A DNA stretch of 64,000 bases from Cinnamomum chago (Eukaryota; Streptophyta; Magnoliopsida; Laurales; Lauraceae): positions 29,549,501 to 29,613,500 of the forward strand of contig CP142455.1 of assembly GCA_038049695.1 (NCBI GenBank), in the 5' to 3' direction. Of this stretch, positions 35,160 through 46,145 are shown in pieces; positions within the stretch are counted from its first letter, which is position 1; the number at the start of each line of letters is the position of its first letter. Position numbers and translations under genes: made by a program. The notes beneath the pieces are model-generated. The model worked only from the letters and a program-made list of their open reading frames with translations, searched no databases and was not told the origin of the DNA.

Positions 35160-35977
35160 GATCACTGCAGTTGGTCTGCTGAAGCAGTTAAATGTCACTA
35201 GGGATACCAGTGACTATCTGTGGTACATGACCAGGTGAGCAGAGGCCAAGTTCTCCTTCTCAAGAAACAATAAGCTAACCGGTTTCAAATAGCAAAAACT
35301 ATGGATGGTCAATAGCCCAAAACTATTTTTTTGGACAATCATCAATTTAGTCACTTCTGAGGAGATATGATTAAGAAACAAGTTGACCAAAGTAAATGTA
35401 ACTGTACAGTTTTCCCGGAAAAATCCACCCTTGGAAGGGTTTGGATTCTCCATTTATGTGGTTTATCATTCAGCCATCCATGCTGATTGCTGAGAACCTC
35501 CTAATTATGGTTCATGTCTCATGTGTTAAAAGAATCATTTGACACTTCTTGGTATGAAATGTGTATCATATGTATATGCTTCATTGGTATGAAATGTTTA
35601 TCATATGTATATCCTATTGCCATAAACCACTAACATCATGCTATTTTCAGTGTTGATATTAGTCCATCTGAATCATCCTTGCGGGGAGGTCGGCCTCCTC
35701 TTCTTACTGTACAATCAACAGGCCATGCTCTCCATGTCTTCATCAATGGACAACTGTCAGGTACATTTGTTAGTACAATAGCTTCTACCTTGTTCCTATC
35801 ATGGATAGAACAGTATAACTAAACTCATGAAATGAAAAGCCAACCAAATGCATCTATGTTTTATTAGGATCTGCCCATGGAAACAGAGAAAATAGGAGGT
35901 TCACATTTACTGGTGATGTGAACATGCGTGCTGGAATCAATAGAATTGCTCTCTTAAGCATAGCTGTCGGATTGCCG
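35160..35977 (+). pseudogene. BGAL: Captured beta-galactosidase (BGAL, GH35) exons
   Basis: Three exon pieces with introns kept. Piece 1 (about 35160-35234) encodes [20 protein letters not shown] and ends at a GTGAGC donor. Piece 2 (35651-35760, after TTTTCAG) encodes [20 protein letters not shown] and [14 protein letters not shown]. Piece 3 (35868-35977, after ATTAG) encodes NRENRRFTFTGDVNMRAG and ends at IALLSIAVGLP before GTTAGT. They match the C-terminal jelly-roll part of plant cell-wall beta-galactosidases, which remove galactose from pectin and other polymers in the apoplast. The catalytic GH35 barrel and the rest are absent. The conserved splice borders show capture from genomic DNA. 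Confidence 0.87.
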
Positions 35978-36097
35978 GTTAGTTCCTCCAGCCTTGTTTA
36001 TGCCTCGTCTTAATGAATCAGTGAACTAATGCATGTATACTTCTGGTTCGGAGGACTCGTAATTCTTCATATTCACATATGTTGTTTTTCATTGCAG

Positions 36098-36600
36098 GAG
36101 TTCCTAAGTTTATCCTGATATCTGTGCATGATTACAATCTGCCATCATTTCTACTTTCTTTGGGATACTTCACTGGAAAGAGGAAAGCTGAATCAGAGGT
36201 CCTTGGCAAATACCCAAGCTCTGGTAATTCTCTATCTTAGTCGGTCATTCATCGTACTTTTTTGCTTAGTCTTTTTTCTAGGGGAATATTGCTCCATTTC
36301 TGAATTTTGAACCTGTCAGGTGTTGTATTAAGGCCGGGTTTCATATATGGGAAATGGAGAGTGGATGGCTTCGAGATCCCGCTTGATCTGATAGGAGAAC
36401 AGTTAGAAAGGTTCCTGCAGGCAACTGAAAATATTACTAGGCCTTTGAATTCACTTCCAGCTTCTGATCTCCTGTTAGCACCACCTGTTAGTGTAGATGA
36501 TGTTGCGTTGGCAATTATTAATGCAGTGACAGATGATGACATCTTTGGTGTTTTCACAATTGAGCAGATCAAGGAAGCTGCAGCTAAGGTGAAGGTGTGA
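36098..36600 (+). pseudogene. Captured 3' exons of an NAD(P)-binding Rossmann-fold protein
   Basis: Exon A (36098-36223) encodes GVPKFILISVHDYNLPSF and GYFTGKRKAESEVLGKYPSS and ends in a GTAATT donor. Exon B (36320-36600) continues in phase as GVVLRPGFIYGKWRVDGFEI through LPASDLLLAPPVSVDDVALA to FTIEQIKEAAAKVKV and a TGA stop. This is the C-terminal part of a plant extended-SDR (NDUFA9-like) family usually annotated as organellar. The YxxxK-like GYFTGKRKAE is visible; the N-terminal nucleotide-binding half is missing. Both exons are open and the original stop is kept, so a transcript fused to the upstream BGAL exons could end here, but the BGAL exon 3 border and exon A are in different phases. 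Confidence 0.88.
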
Positions 36601-37140
36601 AGCAAGGGCTTTTCTTGAAATTATCTTACGTTATTTCTTTTGAGCAAGGGCCAAATGGGATTATTAATGCCTGATTTATAGTTAGAGATGAGATAATCTG
36701 TGATAGTTCTCTTCCTTTACAAATTAAATATTTATAGGCACGTGGTGGGCAAGCACTAAATGCCACTAAGGTAAATGTAATTATGTTACTCTAAATCTTG
36801 ATGTTTCTAACAAGGGATTGAATGCATGAATATTGATCATAGGGTCATTGCACTTTTGAGTTGGTTGTAAACTGAAAGGTTATTTGGGTGCATTTGGTCT
36901 TTTTATACATCCCATGGAAGACAATGTAGATACTATATATATATACACACAATATTTCCATAGAGATTTGTCTAGTCAAGCTTTATGTTAATTAGTTATA
37001 TATATATGATCACTTTGTATATATAGTGCAAAGTTTTATTGGTGTACAGTGTACTGCAATGGTACTGCAGGTTTATTTTATGGTACTGCAGGTTTTATAG
37101 GTACTGCGCGCAGCAATGCAAATTCTTTTGATAAAAAAAA
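36601..37140 (+). other. 3' flank of captured Rossmann-fold gene
   Basis: AT-rich sequence following the stop, probably captured 3' UTR and downstream DNA, up to the subterminal repeats. Confidence 0.45.
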
Positions 37141-37149
37141 TGCATATAT

Positions 37150-37675
37150 AATATTAAATCGGTTACAGAACAAACGATATAATACAATCCCAAAAAACCG
37201 ATATAACAAAGCCCTTTATAACCGATATTATAAATAATTTTTATATCGGTTTTACTCTTTTTTATATCGGTTTTACAGTAATGTATATATGCTATAATTT
37301 CAGTTTCAAAATACATCAGTTCTCCGAAAAACAGATATTATAAATAATTTTTATATCGGTTTCACTCTTTTTTATATCGGTTTTACAGTAATGTATGCTA
37401 TAATTTCAATTTCAAAACACATCAGTTCTCCGAAAACCGATATTATAAATACTTTTTTATATCAGTTTCACTTTTTTTTATATCGGTTTTACAGTAATAT
37501 GTGTTATAATTTCAGGTTCAAAAGACATTAGTTGTCCAAAAACCGATATGAAATAATACACATATTATATCGGTTATAGTTGTTTATTATATCGGGGGTA
37601 CTTATATCGGTTTGAAGTTTACTGAAAAACCGATATAATAGGTCTTTTATATCGGTTTTTAGCCAATATAAAAAC
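37150..37675. repeat. Right subterminal repeats of Pack-CACTA
   Basis: TATATCGGTT motifs in both orientations, plus a roughly 120-bp unit repeated about three times (about 37240, 37350 and 37460) containing TTTACAGTAAT. Confidence 0.8.
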
Positions 37676-37905
37676 CCTTTTTTCTAGTAGTGTCGATTAA
37701 GGAACTGAGATCGAGCACATGTAATTCTCGAAGAAATGTTTGGTTGCAAGCATGAAAAAGACAAAGTGCAATTGTGTTCATAGAATGGAAATACATTGTT
37801 CATCATTACATTGAAACCAAATCAGAAAGAAAGAAATGCAACAAAGATGGCCTTTAAGCAGTGGCCTTAGTGGAAGCACCGGCCTCGATGGTAGCATCAG
37901 CACCA

Positions 37906-38433
37906 TTAGTCGCGGTTGGAGTGGCTTCGGTTGTAGCAGCTTCGGCAGGAACCTCGGACGGAACTTGATCCAAGCTCCGAACTTGGAAACTTAGGGGGAT
38001 ACTTATACGCAGGGTGGTCCTCGAGGACTCCTACTTCTTTCACTGCAGCCAACCACCCGAGTTCCCACACTTGATCCCTTATGGAGAGGACCTGAGTCGT
38101 ATAAAGAGTCGTCGCCTCTGCCACCCCTTCGTTGAAAGTAGCGTCGGTTTCGGCCTGGAGTTTGGCTTCGGTCTTGTCTTTTTGCTTCTCTAAGGAGGCT
38201 TCAAGCTCGGCTGCCCGCTTCTTTTGAACCTCTACCTCGGCCTCCAATCTACGGTTCTTGGCCATTGTCGTATCGAGCTCGGTCTTGAGGCCGTCGTTTC
38301 TGTCCACTTGCTCCTTCAGCCTTTGATTGCTCGCTTCCAGGGCTGTTTGGAAGTCTTTCTTCTCTACCTCTAACCTTGGAACCTTGGAGTGGTTCTGCTG
38401 TACTCTCTCCAGGGCGACCTGGCACTTTTGCAC
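37906..38433 (-). pseudogene. Ty3 antisense gene, coiled-coil part
   Basis: A 175-residue open stretch dominated by heptads (EASNQRLKEQVDRNDGLK, AELEASLEKQKDKTEAKLQ) ends in a short tail after KEVGVLEDHPAYKYPP. Minus strand, downstream of the domain at 39270-39821, and the same gene by position. Such coiled-coil tails accompany the Tat antisense ORF. Confidence 0.72.
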
Positions 38434-39269
38434 TATCTATAGAAGAAACAGGCATGAGAAGGCAATAATCGAAATGAAACACTTGGTAAAGTTTGTAGAA
38501 AGCTTACCGAGATTGTCAATTGCGTCGATGACACCGCTAGCGTCACGTCGTCGAGCTCTCTATGCCACAGGCCTGACCGAGCGCGACAATAATGAGAGGA
38601 TTGCCGGCGATACTGTCCTCTACCATCATTGGCCTTCAGGGCTCGACTTGGAGGCTCGATTTCCAGAGGGCCAGCTCGGTGGGACGGGGTGCCGCAACTG
38701 TGCTAGGACCTTTCTTGGCGGGAGCCTCGATCCTAGGCCCCTTTTTTCTTGGAGCCTCCTCCCTTGTGGTTTCGACAGAACGCTGCCGAATTCTTGAACT
38801 TGGACAAGGAGCAGGAGCGGGAGTAGGGCAGCAGCAGCAGCAGAGGACGTGGAGGCACGAGGGGCTCGATCTTCCAGTGCTAGAGCCCCCAAGTCTTTAA
38901 CGACCGAGTCAGACCCAGAGGTGGTGGCCTCGGCACCAGAAGCGGTCCGATGCTCAACGTCGGTTGGGTCCTATACGAGCTCTCCCCTTTCCGCTTCAAC
39001 GTGAGCTTGGCGCCCTCCCCGAGGTTGACCAATCTTCCTCTTGATGAAGGAATGGTACCTTGGTTCGTAGTTCAGGAGCGACCAGGCGGCTCGGTCTTTG
39101 TGGCCTCGATAACTGTACACCGCCCGAAACCAATTGCCATTCCTTACCCAACCGACTCAGCAGGCTTCTTTTCTTCTTTGGTGGACGTCTGCAAGACAAA
39201 CAGAAAATGTGTCAAGTACCTCGGCAAAGAACAGGAGAAAAATACAAGGAAAATGTAAAGGTTGGGAGG
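38434..39269 (-). pseudogene. Ty3 antisense gene, middle part
   Basis: Links the two recognisable blocks of the antisense gene. It is basic and low in complexity on the minus strand (RPPKKKRS near 39180). A polypyrimidine-AG just before this block (about 39192) suggests the gene may be spliced here, as antisense genes of this lineage can be. Confidence 0.45.
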
Positions 39270-39821
39270 TCAGTGGTTACTCGGTGGGCTCCCGATGTCA
39301 CGGGGAATCTTGTCACTCCTTGCCACTTCAGGCACGGTTCCTGCATATTCCCAATTGCCCGATACGAACTGGCAGTCATCCCCGGCATATCTGTTGGAGT
39401 CTTCTAGATCATTGATGATCCACTCTCGGTTTGCCTTGGCTTGGAGATAGTAGGTGTTGTCACCACCAGATTTGTAGAGGTCATAAACCTCCTCAATATC
39501 ATGGACGCCGAGGTTAATACCAATGTTCCTATTGAGTTCGGCAACGCCCACTATGATTTTGAAACTGTTCGGCATCAACTGGCAAGGGCAGAGGTGCCAT
39601 TTCTTAAGACAGTTTCTAAGAGGGGGGTGAAGGGGGAATCGAACCCCACCTTCTACTACAGTGACTAGATAAAATGGCATCCAACCATTAGTAAAGGAAT
39701 AACCGTCGAAGGGATTTCCCGAGTCATTCAGCCTAATGAGCACAACATCAGGAATCCCGTAATCAGCCCTAAATTTGGCTATGGCCTCTGGGGTTTCTAC
39801 TCTCTGCCTATAGATACCCAT
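39270..39821 (-). pseudogene. Ty3 antisense gene, Transposase_28-type domain
   Basis: Starts MGIYRQRVETPEAIAKFRAD and has GVRFPLHPPLRNCLKKWHLC and CQLMPNSFKIIVGVAELNRN. This is the plant domain known as putative gypsy-type transposon (PF04195), found in ORFs antisense to Tat-type retrotransposons. Function unknown. Its leader (39822-40063) is cut from its TATA box by the copia insertion. Confidence 0.8.
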
Positions 39822-40063
39822 TATCGAAGCTTGAGTTTGAAGGAATTGAAGAAATAAAGAACAAGAAGTCGAAAATGGGAGAAGGTCAAGGAAGCCTAAA
39901 AACAGAAATAAACAAGATGGGAAAGGGAGGACTTACAAACACGAGACTGGGCTTAAAGGACACTAAGCTCGGATTTACAAGAACTCGACCTCGGCGGAAC
40001 TTCTCTCTTCAGCAAACCCTCTCTCTTCTTTGATGAAGGTGAAAGTGAATAATGTGAGAGATG
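39822..40063 (-). other. Leader of the Ty3 antisense gene
   Basis: On the minus strand this is a CT-rich leader (CATCTCTCACATTATTCACT at its far end) running into the ATG at 39821. Confidence 0.5.
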
Positions 40064-41659
40064 TGAAAGTCCTGGGATCCTAACCCTAGAGGGGGGGGTG
40101 TGGGGGGTGAATAGGGTGTGCTACAATATGTGACCAATTTTAACTTCTTAAAAATAAACTAGTCACAAGTGATGATAAACAAACAAAATGCGGAAGCTAA
40201 AAAAAATCACCACAACGCATTCACCACCACACAATGATTTATAGTGGTTCGGCCTGAATGCCTATGTCCACTACCGGCTTGTGATCTAATCACCCCACCG
40301 GATTTCCACTATCTATACTTTTCAATAGGCTAAGCAATAACCTTTACAACGTTGTTTTTCTAGGCTAAACAACAACCTTTACAAGATGCTTTTCCAAGGC
40401 TAAGAAATAACCTTTACAATATGCTTTTCTTAGGCTAAGCAATAACTTTTACAAATGAAAGTTTTCTTTAAGAAGGTGTCTAGAAAGTTTCCTCTAAGAA
40501 GGTGTCTATACAAAAACACTCTAAGAGATACAATTTAAGCTCAATGAAGTTGCCTCTTAAATAGGCTGATATGAAAGTTTGAATCAATGTACAAACATAC
40601 ACAACAATTAGCTAAAGTGTGTGAACAAAGTGTATGAATGTTTACTTCAATCAAATTCTAAAATGAAGCTCTTAAATGAGTGCTTGATGCATTTTAAAAT
40701 CTAAGCTCAGAAAATGATGATTGAAGTTATATGCTAATCACATGAAAGATTCAAGCAACTTGAAGAAAAGTACTAAACAAGTTGTATGAAGATTAACTGC
40801 TAAGAGCACATGTGATTTAGACAAGGATGTTTGCAAAGCAATCTAATATTCCAAAGATGATAATGTGTTTGCAAAACATCTCTTTAAAAGCTAGAAATCA
40901 TGCATTTATGAGAATACAAAGAGTTAAACATGCATTGATTTTAATTGGAATGGAAATCAAAATTAACTAGTAAGATATACCTTTTAAAACTCAAACATTT
41001 GATTTCCAATAGCCTTCTAGCTCTCTTGGCTTATTCCACTTCTTATGGCTTCAATGGGGTTTCAAATATTCAAAAATCAAGCCTTTAGAAAGAATGGAAT
41101 GAAATGGACTTATATCCAAAAAACAGTCCAACGGCTAGTTGGCCCGGTCGACCCCATGACCCCCGGGTCGACCTGGCCCAACGGTCATATTGGCCAACGG
41201 CTAGTTACCCGGTCGACCTGAGCCTAGCTCGGTCGACCGGGTACACTGACTGTTTTCCCAGCAGTCAGTTGGGCCGGTGGACCAGGCACAGGGGTCGGTC
41301 GACCGACCAAATTGGCCTGGGATGAGTTCCTGCAGAGTTTTCAAAAATCCAAATAAAAAACTTGGAACTCAAGGCCAGTGTGATTAAGCATAATAAAATG
41401 ATTCTAAAAATGGAGAATGTATGCAAATCACAAACCTAAATTCTTAATTTGATTTTCCAAAATAATGAATGAAGAAATAGGTTTTCAAATGAGTATTAGG
41501 ATTCTAAAAACATGCATGAATAAATCATTTGAAAAACATATGTAAATGCAAGTTAGAATCTCAGATTCCAAAGTCGAAACTCAGAGCATGAGTGTGTGAC
41601 CATTTGACAGTGAAGGTGAATGTGCATCCATCAAAATTGCAACAAACAAGAACCTAACA
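40064..41659 (-). repeat. SIRE-like 3' LTR
   Basis: 1596 bp. About 100 bp longer than its mate, because of extra copies of a TAGGCTAAGCAATAACC unit (40380-40490) and of a GGTCGACC-bearing unit (41190-41240). Confidence 0.88.
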
Positions 41660-41673
41660 ATCTCCCCCTTTGC
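41660..41673 (-). promoter_or_regulatory. Polypurine tract of SIRE-like element
   Basis: ATCTCCCCCTTTGC on the + strand, i.e. AAAGGGGGAGAT just before the 3' LTR on the element strand, the usual copia form. Confidence 0.8.
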
Positions 41674-42452
41674 AATTTGATGGCAACTACTATGATCTCA
41701 ACACTTCTAGGACTTTGGATCTTCTTAACTGCTCTAATCTAGAAATCTCTTGAATGTAGCTTCGACGTATGACCGAATTGTCGAGAGCTTTTAACTTAAT
41801 AAACTTTCCAAGAAGATTTCTCCTCCTTGGTTAGAGCTCTCCCTTGCTCTTCGCATCAAAGTGATCTTCCCTTAAGCTTTTGAAGCAAATCTCCCCCTTA
41901 GTTAGATCTGGTCTTCTCTCCCCATTTGATTGATCTTCTTTGTGTCTGATCATCAGATCTTCTACTCTTCTCTCCCCCTGTGTCATTAAATAGATCTGTT
42001 CTTTTTCTCCCCCTTTGACATTGAATTGCAAAGGAACCTGTATACATGAGAAAACATATACCTTTCAGTAGCACCTGTTACCAAATGAGAATGCAATTGT
42101 AATGCGAAACAGGTTATCATGTATATAGATTTGTCTAGCATTGTTTGAATGAAGCTAAGATAACAAATATAATTTGATTTAACACTTTAAAGCTTCAAAA
42201 CAACATAAACATCCATCAAGAGAAATATAACAAGAAGAAAAGAGATGAAAATGTGAAGCTGTACTTTCATTTATATAACAAGTGAAGTTCAGTACATGAA
42301 TCACTAAATACTTGACCAATACATAAGACAAAAGATAATGGTCAGTAAACAATACATCAAGTCAGTTGATAGATGAAGAATACATCATGTGAAAAACAAT
42401 CTATCACTACCCAAAACAATCCCCACAAAAAGATGAAAATCCTCCCAATGAT
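41674..42452 (-). other. Non-coding spacer of SIRE-like element
   Basis: Contains repeated CTCCCCCTT blocks (purine tracts on the element strand at 41888, 41975, 42008) and no ORF of note. Confidence 0.5.
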
Positions 42453-43583
42453 CTAAGAAGAGTCTGGAGGTGATGGAGGCATAACGTCATCATGGCGCCT
42501 ACTGCACTTGGAGATGTTCGAGAGATACTTCAATGTCTTGCTCATCTTCCCTGAGACCTCTTGTCTAAATTCATGAAACTCAGTACGCAGGGTAGCAACC
42601 ACTTGCTCCATGGATGACATGCGCTCCTCCATAGTACGCTGAGGAGGGGGCTGAGGCTGTCGTGGCTGATGCTCTGGCTGAACAGGCTGAGGCTGCTGCT
42701 GATCTGCAATCTCTGTATCTGCAGCCTCTAACTCTGCATCTCCTTCTGCAACTGGGTTTGCTCGAGGTGGTGGAGGAAGCCTCATCAAGAGAATGTTTGT
42801 TTTGTTGAAAACTGTGGTTGGCTCAGGTCTCTCAGAAGCAGGAGGAATCACACCAAAAGAACGAGCAATCTCAGTGATAAGAAACCCGAAAGGAGCAGCA
42901 CACGGTTGGGAGCCAGTGATAACCCGGATGATATGGTGCATGATGATGGAAGGAAGACACATAGGCACTCCAGTAATCACATTATGAAGGATATTTGCCA
43001 TGTACGGAGTTACTTCAGTTCGATTCCCTTTCCTCGGGTAAATGGGGTGAGTGAAGATAATGTGAATGATGCGAAGGGAGGGAATCATCGAAGAGGCTTG
43101 GAGATAGTTCTTGGCAGACCATTCTTTAGGGTGGCCACATAGAGCACTGCTGACTGACTCTCTCTCATCAAGTGGTAGGACATCTAAGATGAATCTGGGA
43201 CCGTGAGACCTAGGGATGCCTAAGATGGAGGAGATCAAGTCTATGGTAACGACCTCCTCACCGTGAAGAAATCTAATGGTAAATGAATTTGTAGAAGAGG
43301 CACATGTAGATTTATAAAGACCATGGACGGAGGAAGCATAAGATTTGCCACTCCAAGTAAGGATGTTATCCCATCCAATGACTTCTAGAATGGCTGGGAC
43401 ATTGTAGTTCACAAGATCTTTTACAACACAAAACTTCTCAACAATAATTCCTTTGCTTCGAAAAGATTTGACAACTGAAGACGGAGAACGAACTGGGTTG
43501 AATTTAATCTCTGGAGGAGGGCCAAGCTCAGGAGAAGTGGAGGGAGATCTATGGGAAGAAGAAGCATGTCCGGTCTTGGACAT
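42453..43583 (-). CDS. Putative plant transposon protein-type ORF of SIRE-like element
   Basis: 376 codons from the Met at 43583 (MSKTGHASSSHRSPSTSPEL); an upstream in-frame Met at 43841 adds a hydrophobic stretch without family resemblance, so the inner start is preferred. Residues ~45-290 (SKGIIVEKFCVVKDLVNYNV, SILGIPRSHGPRFI, MANILHNVITGVPMCLPS) resemble the plant-specific domain annotated as putative plant transposon protein (PF20167), of unknown function. The tail is Pro/Gln-rich (QQQPQPVQPEHQPRQPQPPP) then a predicted coiled coil (MEERMSSMEQVVATLRTEF). It lies where SIRE elements keep their extra, envelope-position gene. The frame is open throughout. Confidence 0.7.
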   Translation of the reverse strand: MSKTGHASSSHRSPSTSPELGPPPEIKFNPVRSPSSVVKSFRSKGIIVEKFCVVKDLVNYNVPAILEVIGWDNILTWSGKSYASSVHGLYKSTCASSTNSFTIRFLHGEEVVTIDLISSILGIPRSHGPRFILDVLPLDERESVSSALCGHPKEWSAKNYLQASSMIPSLRIIHIIFTHPIYPRKGNRTEVTPYMANILHNVITGVPMCLPSIIMHHIIRVITGSQPCAAPFGFLITEIARSFGVIPPASERPEPTTVFNKTNILLMRLPPPPRANPVAEGDAELEAADTEIADQQQPQPVQPEHQPRQPQPPPQRTMEERMSSMEQVVATLRTEFHEFRQEVSGKMSKTLKYLSNISKCSRRHDDVMPPSPPDSS

Positions 43584-44638
43584 CTTGCTAGGCCTCCTAG
43601 ATGTTTGCTTTGTGCAGCCATTTTTGTAAATAATGAAGAGAAGGATGCTCAAGAGTGAACAAAAGGCTGAAAAATGGGCACCACAATTGCTATCTGAAGA
43701 AAGATGTGGTTCAGGCAATTTGACAAACACTTGGTGTGCAGAGTTTTGAGCTGAGAGATTTACAATTGAATGATGCCAAAAGGGTGTGTCTAGAAGACTA
43801 CAAATAAACCTAAAACAAAGAAGAAAACACAAGCTCCACAAAATACAGAAACAGTCAATCAGAAACGGAAAAGACAGAGGTTGTGAGAGACAGTGAAAGG
43901 TTGAGGAAGCTTAGAGAGGATGACGTCCAAATAAAGAAGAAGGAGATGAACAAAAGGAATGAGAAAGTAATCCAGAGAAGAAGAGATTTGATCCAGATAG
44001 AAGGACCGAGGAGAAGAAAGAAAATGGCAACCGGGCTCGCTGCTGTCGACCTGCACAGAAGGAGGGAAATTCTGTTTGAAATAGAATAGACCAGCACAAC
44101 TGTTTTAAGTTGCTGGGTGCGCAGGCTCGGTTGACCGAGCTAACTGGGGCTGCCTGATATTTCTGATCAGGTCCAGAGAAGTCAGGGCTGAGAAGAGATG
44201 GGTCATTTTAAAAGCTATAAACCCTAAACCCCAGCTATCATACAAGCTAAAAAGATTTAGAAAATATATTTTACAAAAACAATTCTAAATAATTCCTTTT
44301 GAAGAAAAGTAGACTTGTAAGATAAAAAGCAATTTTTCAAAATCATTTAAATTTGACAAAACAAAGGTTTGACTATGAATTCATTCAAACAATTTGAAAA
44401 ACAAATCAATTGATTGAGAAGATATAACTTTTAAAAGCGTTTTCAAATCAATTTGATCAAAATCATGCATTTAATCATAAAATTCCATTTTAAGTTCAAA
44501 ATGCATTTTCAACAAACAATACTCAACCAAAAGAATCTAAAACCTAAAGAGATACTCAGAGAGTATAACGAACTAGATACAAGACCAACTAGACATATAA
44601 CTAAGAGAAAAAGGTTGGTCCTATATATCTAAAAAGCC
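43584..44638 (-). other. Spacer between the two ORFs of SIRE-like element
   Basis: AT-rich, with a GA-rich run on the + strand at 43880-44030. This is where pol would be expected in a full copia element and nothing of it is seen. Confidence 0.55.
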
Positions 44639-45727
44639 TTAGTAATCTTCTAAAGGTCTAACCTTAGGTATCCATCTAAGGTCTTGGGCTTTGGAGACTA
44701 TTTTTGAATTTCCACCAACTAGAGGAGATAAGGATTGAATTCTTTTAGACTTGACATCAAATCTTTGAGGCTTGACTATTTTAGATTGATGATTAGTCTT
44801 TGGAAGTTGGTGTTTCATTTTCTTTTTATTCTTCTCATTTCTTTTAGCTTCTCCTCCCTTTTTTTGCCTTTTGAACTTTAATTTTAACTTTTCAAACTTT
44901 TTCAAGAATTCTTTCATTTCTAAGGTTAAAGGAGGTAAAGTGAGAAGTTTCTTTTTGATAGATTTATTTTGATTATTAGTCTTTTTAAAATCTATCTTGG
45001 ATGACACTTTTTGAATTGTTTTAACTTGTTTGAACTTCTTAGAGTCTTCCTTGGAATTCAAAGTCTTACCCTTCATAGAATTAGATTTAACTTTCTTAGT
45101 TTCAAAGATGGGTTTAGACATATGACTTTTCCTTAATTTGAACTTAAATTTGAAATGCCCTTCCTTACCACAATAATGACATTTAGTTTTGGGCATAGGA
45201 GAGTAAGTGCTAGAGAAAGAGGACTCACCTTTCACAAAAGTGTTGGTGAATTTAGGGTCATGTGAAATATGCTTATTATATCCAAGACCCGTCCTATCTC
45301 CATGAGATTTACCCAATTTAAATAACTTTTCAAATCTCTCTTCACCTTGGGTAAATTTGCACTCATACTTTTGTTTGTAACCTTCAAGTTGAGTGACTTT
45401 GTTTATAAGGATTGAATTTTCATTTTTGACTTTTAATAAATCATTTTCAATTTCCTTATAGTTGTTTAGTTCTTCATTGGCAAGTTTTAATTCGAGTTTA
45501 AGTTCATTAACAACATTAGATCCAAGTTCTAAGTTTTTTAAATTACTTTGAGCATTAGACAAGTTTTCCTTGGAAATTGTCACATTGGATTCTAAATTGA
45601 TAATGTCTTTGTCTTGCCTTTGTAGTTGATCTCTTAGATTTAAATTTTCTTTATTAAGCTCATCATAACTTATCTTAATCTCATTTAGTTCATTTTTTAT
45701 ATTGGATAAGTTATTTAAAGAGATCAT
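44639..45727 (-). pseudogene. SIRE-like gag, coiled coil and zinc knuckle
   Basis: 362-residue open stretch: a long coiled coil (LNKENLNLRDQLQRQDKDII and following heptads), the SIRE-type motif QGEERFEKLFKLGKSHGDRT, the CHYCGKEGHFKFKF zinc-knuckle region, then a Lys-rich tail with LSPLVGGNSK. This is the C-terminal half of a SIRE/Maximus gag. Confidence 0.8.
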
Positions 45728-45811
45728 AAACTTAGAGTCTAAGCATTGTATGACTTCTTCTTTCTCTCTAAGTTCATCTTTTGAAGAGACTAATTCTTTG
45801 TTTAGCCTTTT

Positions 45812-46045
45812 TTATTCTTCTCTTAATTTTTTGTTTTTCTTATCAAACTCTAATGATAATGTATATAATTCTTCATAGGCTTGTTGAAGATCATCTTCAT
45901 CATATTCTTCTTTTTTTAAGTCGCATTGAGATTCATTTATTTGAAGGTTTGAATCTCCAATAGATGGAAGAAAGAGAGGTCTAGAAGAATCTACACAAAA
46001 GTCTAAACAATCTTCCTTAGTGGAATCCATTTCAATAGTATTCAT
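45812..46045 (-). pseudogene. SIRE-like gag, N-terminal part
   Basis: Begins MNTIEMDSTKEDCLDFC about 90 bp after the primer site and has the acidic EEYDEDDLQQAYEELYTLS block that precedes the coiled coil in SIRE gags. Confidence 0.7.
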
Positions 46046-46130
46046 TCAAACACAAATCTAGGGTTATGACTCAAGGTTTTTACACCTAATCAAGAGTTCA
46101 AAAAACACTTGATCCTAATATAGAGCACGA

Positions 46131-46145
46131 GGCTCCGATACCAAT
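46131..46145 (-). promoter_or_regulatory. Primer binding site of SIRE-like element
   Basis: ATTGGTATCGGAGCC on the minus strand directly after the 5' LTR, resembling the initiator tRNA-Met 3' end complement. Confidence 0.8.

Larger units (their letters stand above)
30695..37692. mobile_element. Pack-CACTA transposon carrying pieces of three host genes
   Basis: Ends CACTATTAGAAAAAAGGG (30695) and CCCTTTTTTCTAGTAGTG (ending 37692), flanked by an exact 3-bp target duplication TCG (30692-30694, 37693-37695). Both subterminal zones hold many TATATCGGTT/AACCGATATA repeats. It has no transposase. Inside, all on the + strand, are parts of SCE1 (33636-33953), a beta-galactosidase (35160-35977) and an NAD(P)-binding Rossmann-fold protein (36098-36600), plus a later solo LTR (31490-33418). 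It sits in the Ty3 spacer, so it moved after the Ty3 element. Confidence 0.92.

Noticed and set aside
42453-43841. Longer 462-codon version of the ORF in the SIRE-like element
   Set aside because: The first 86 residues are hydrophobic and unlike the family; the inner Met at 43583 fits better.
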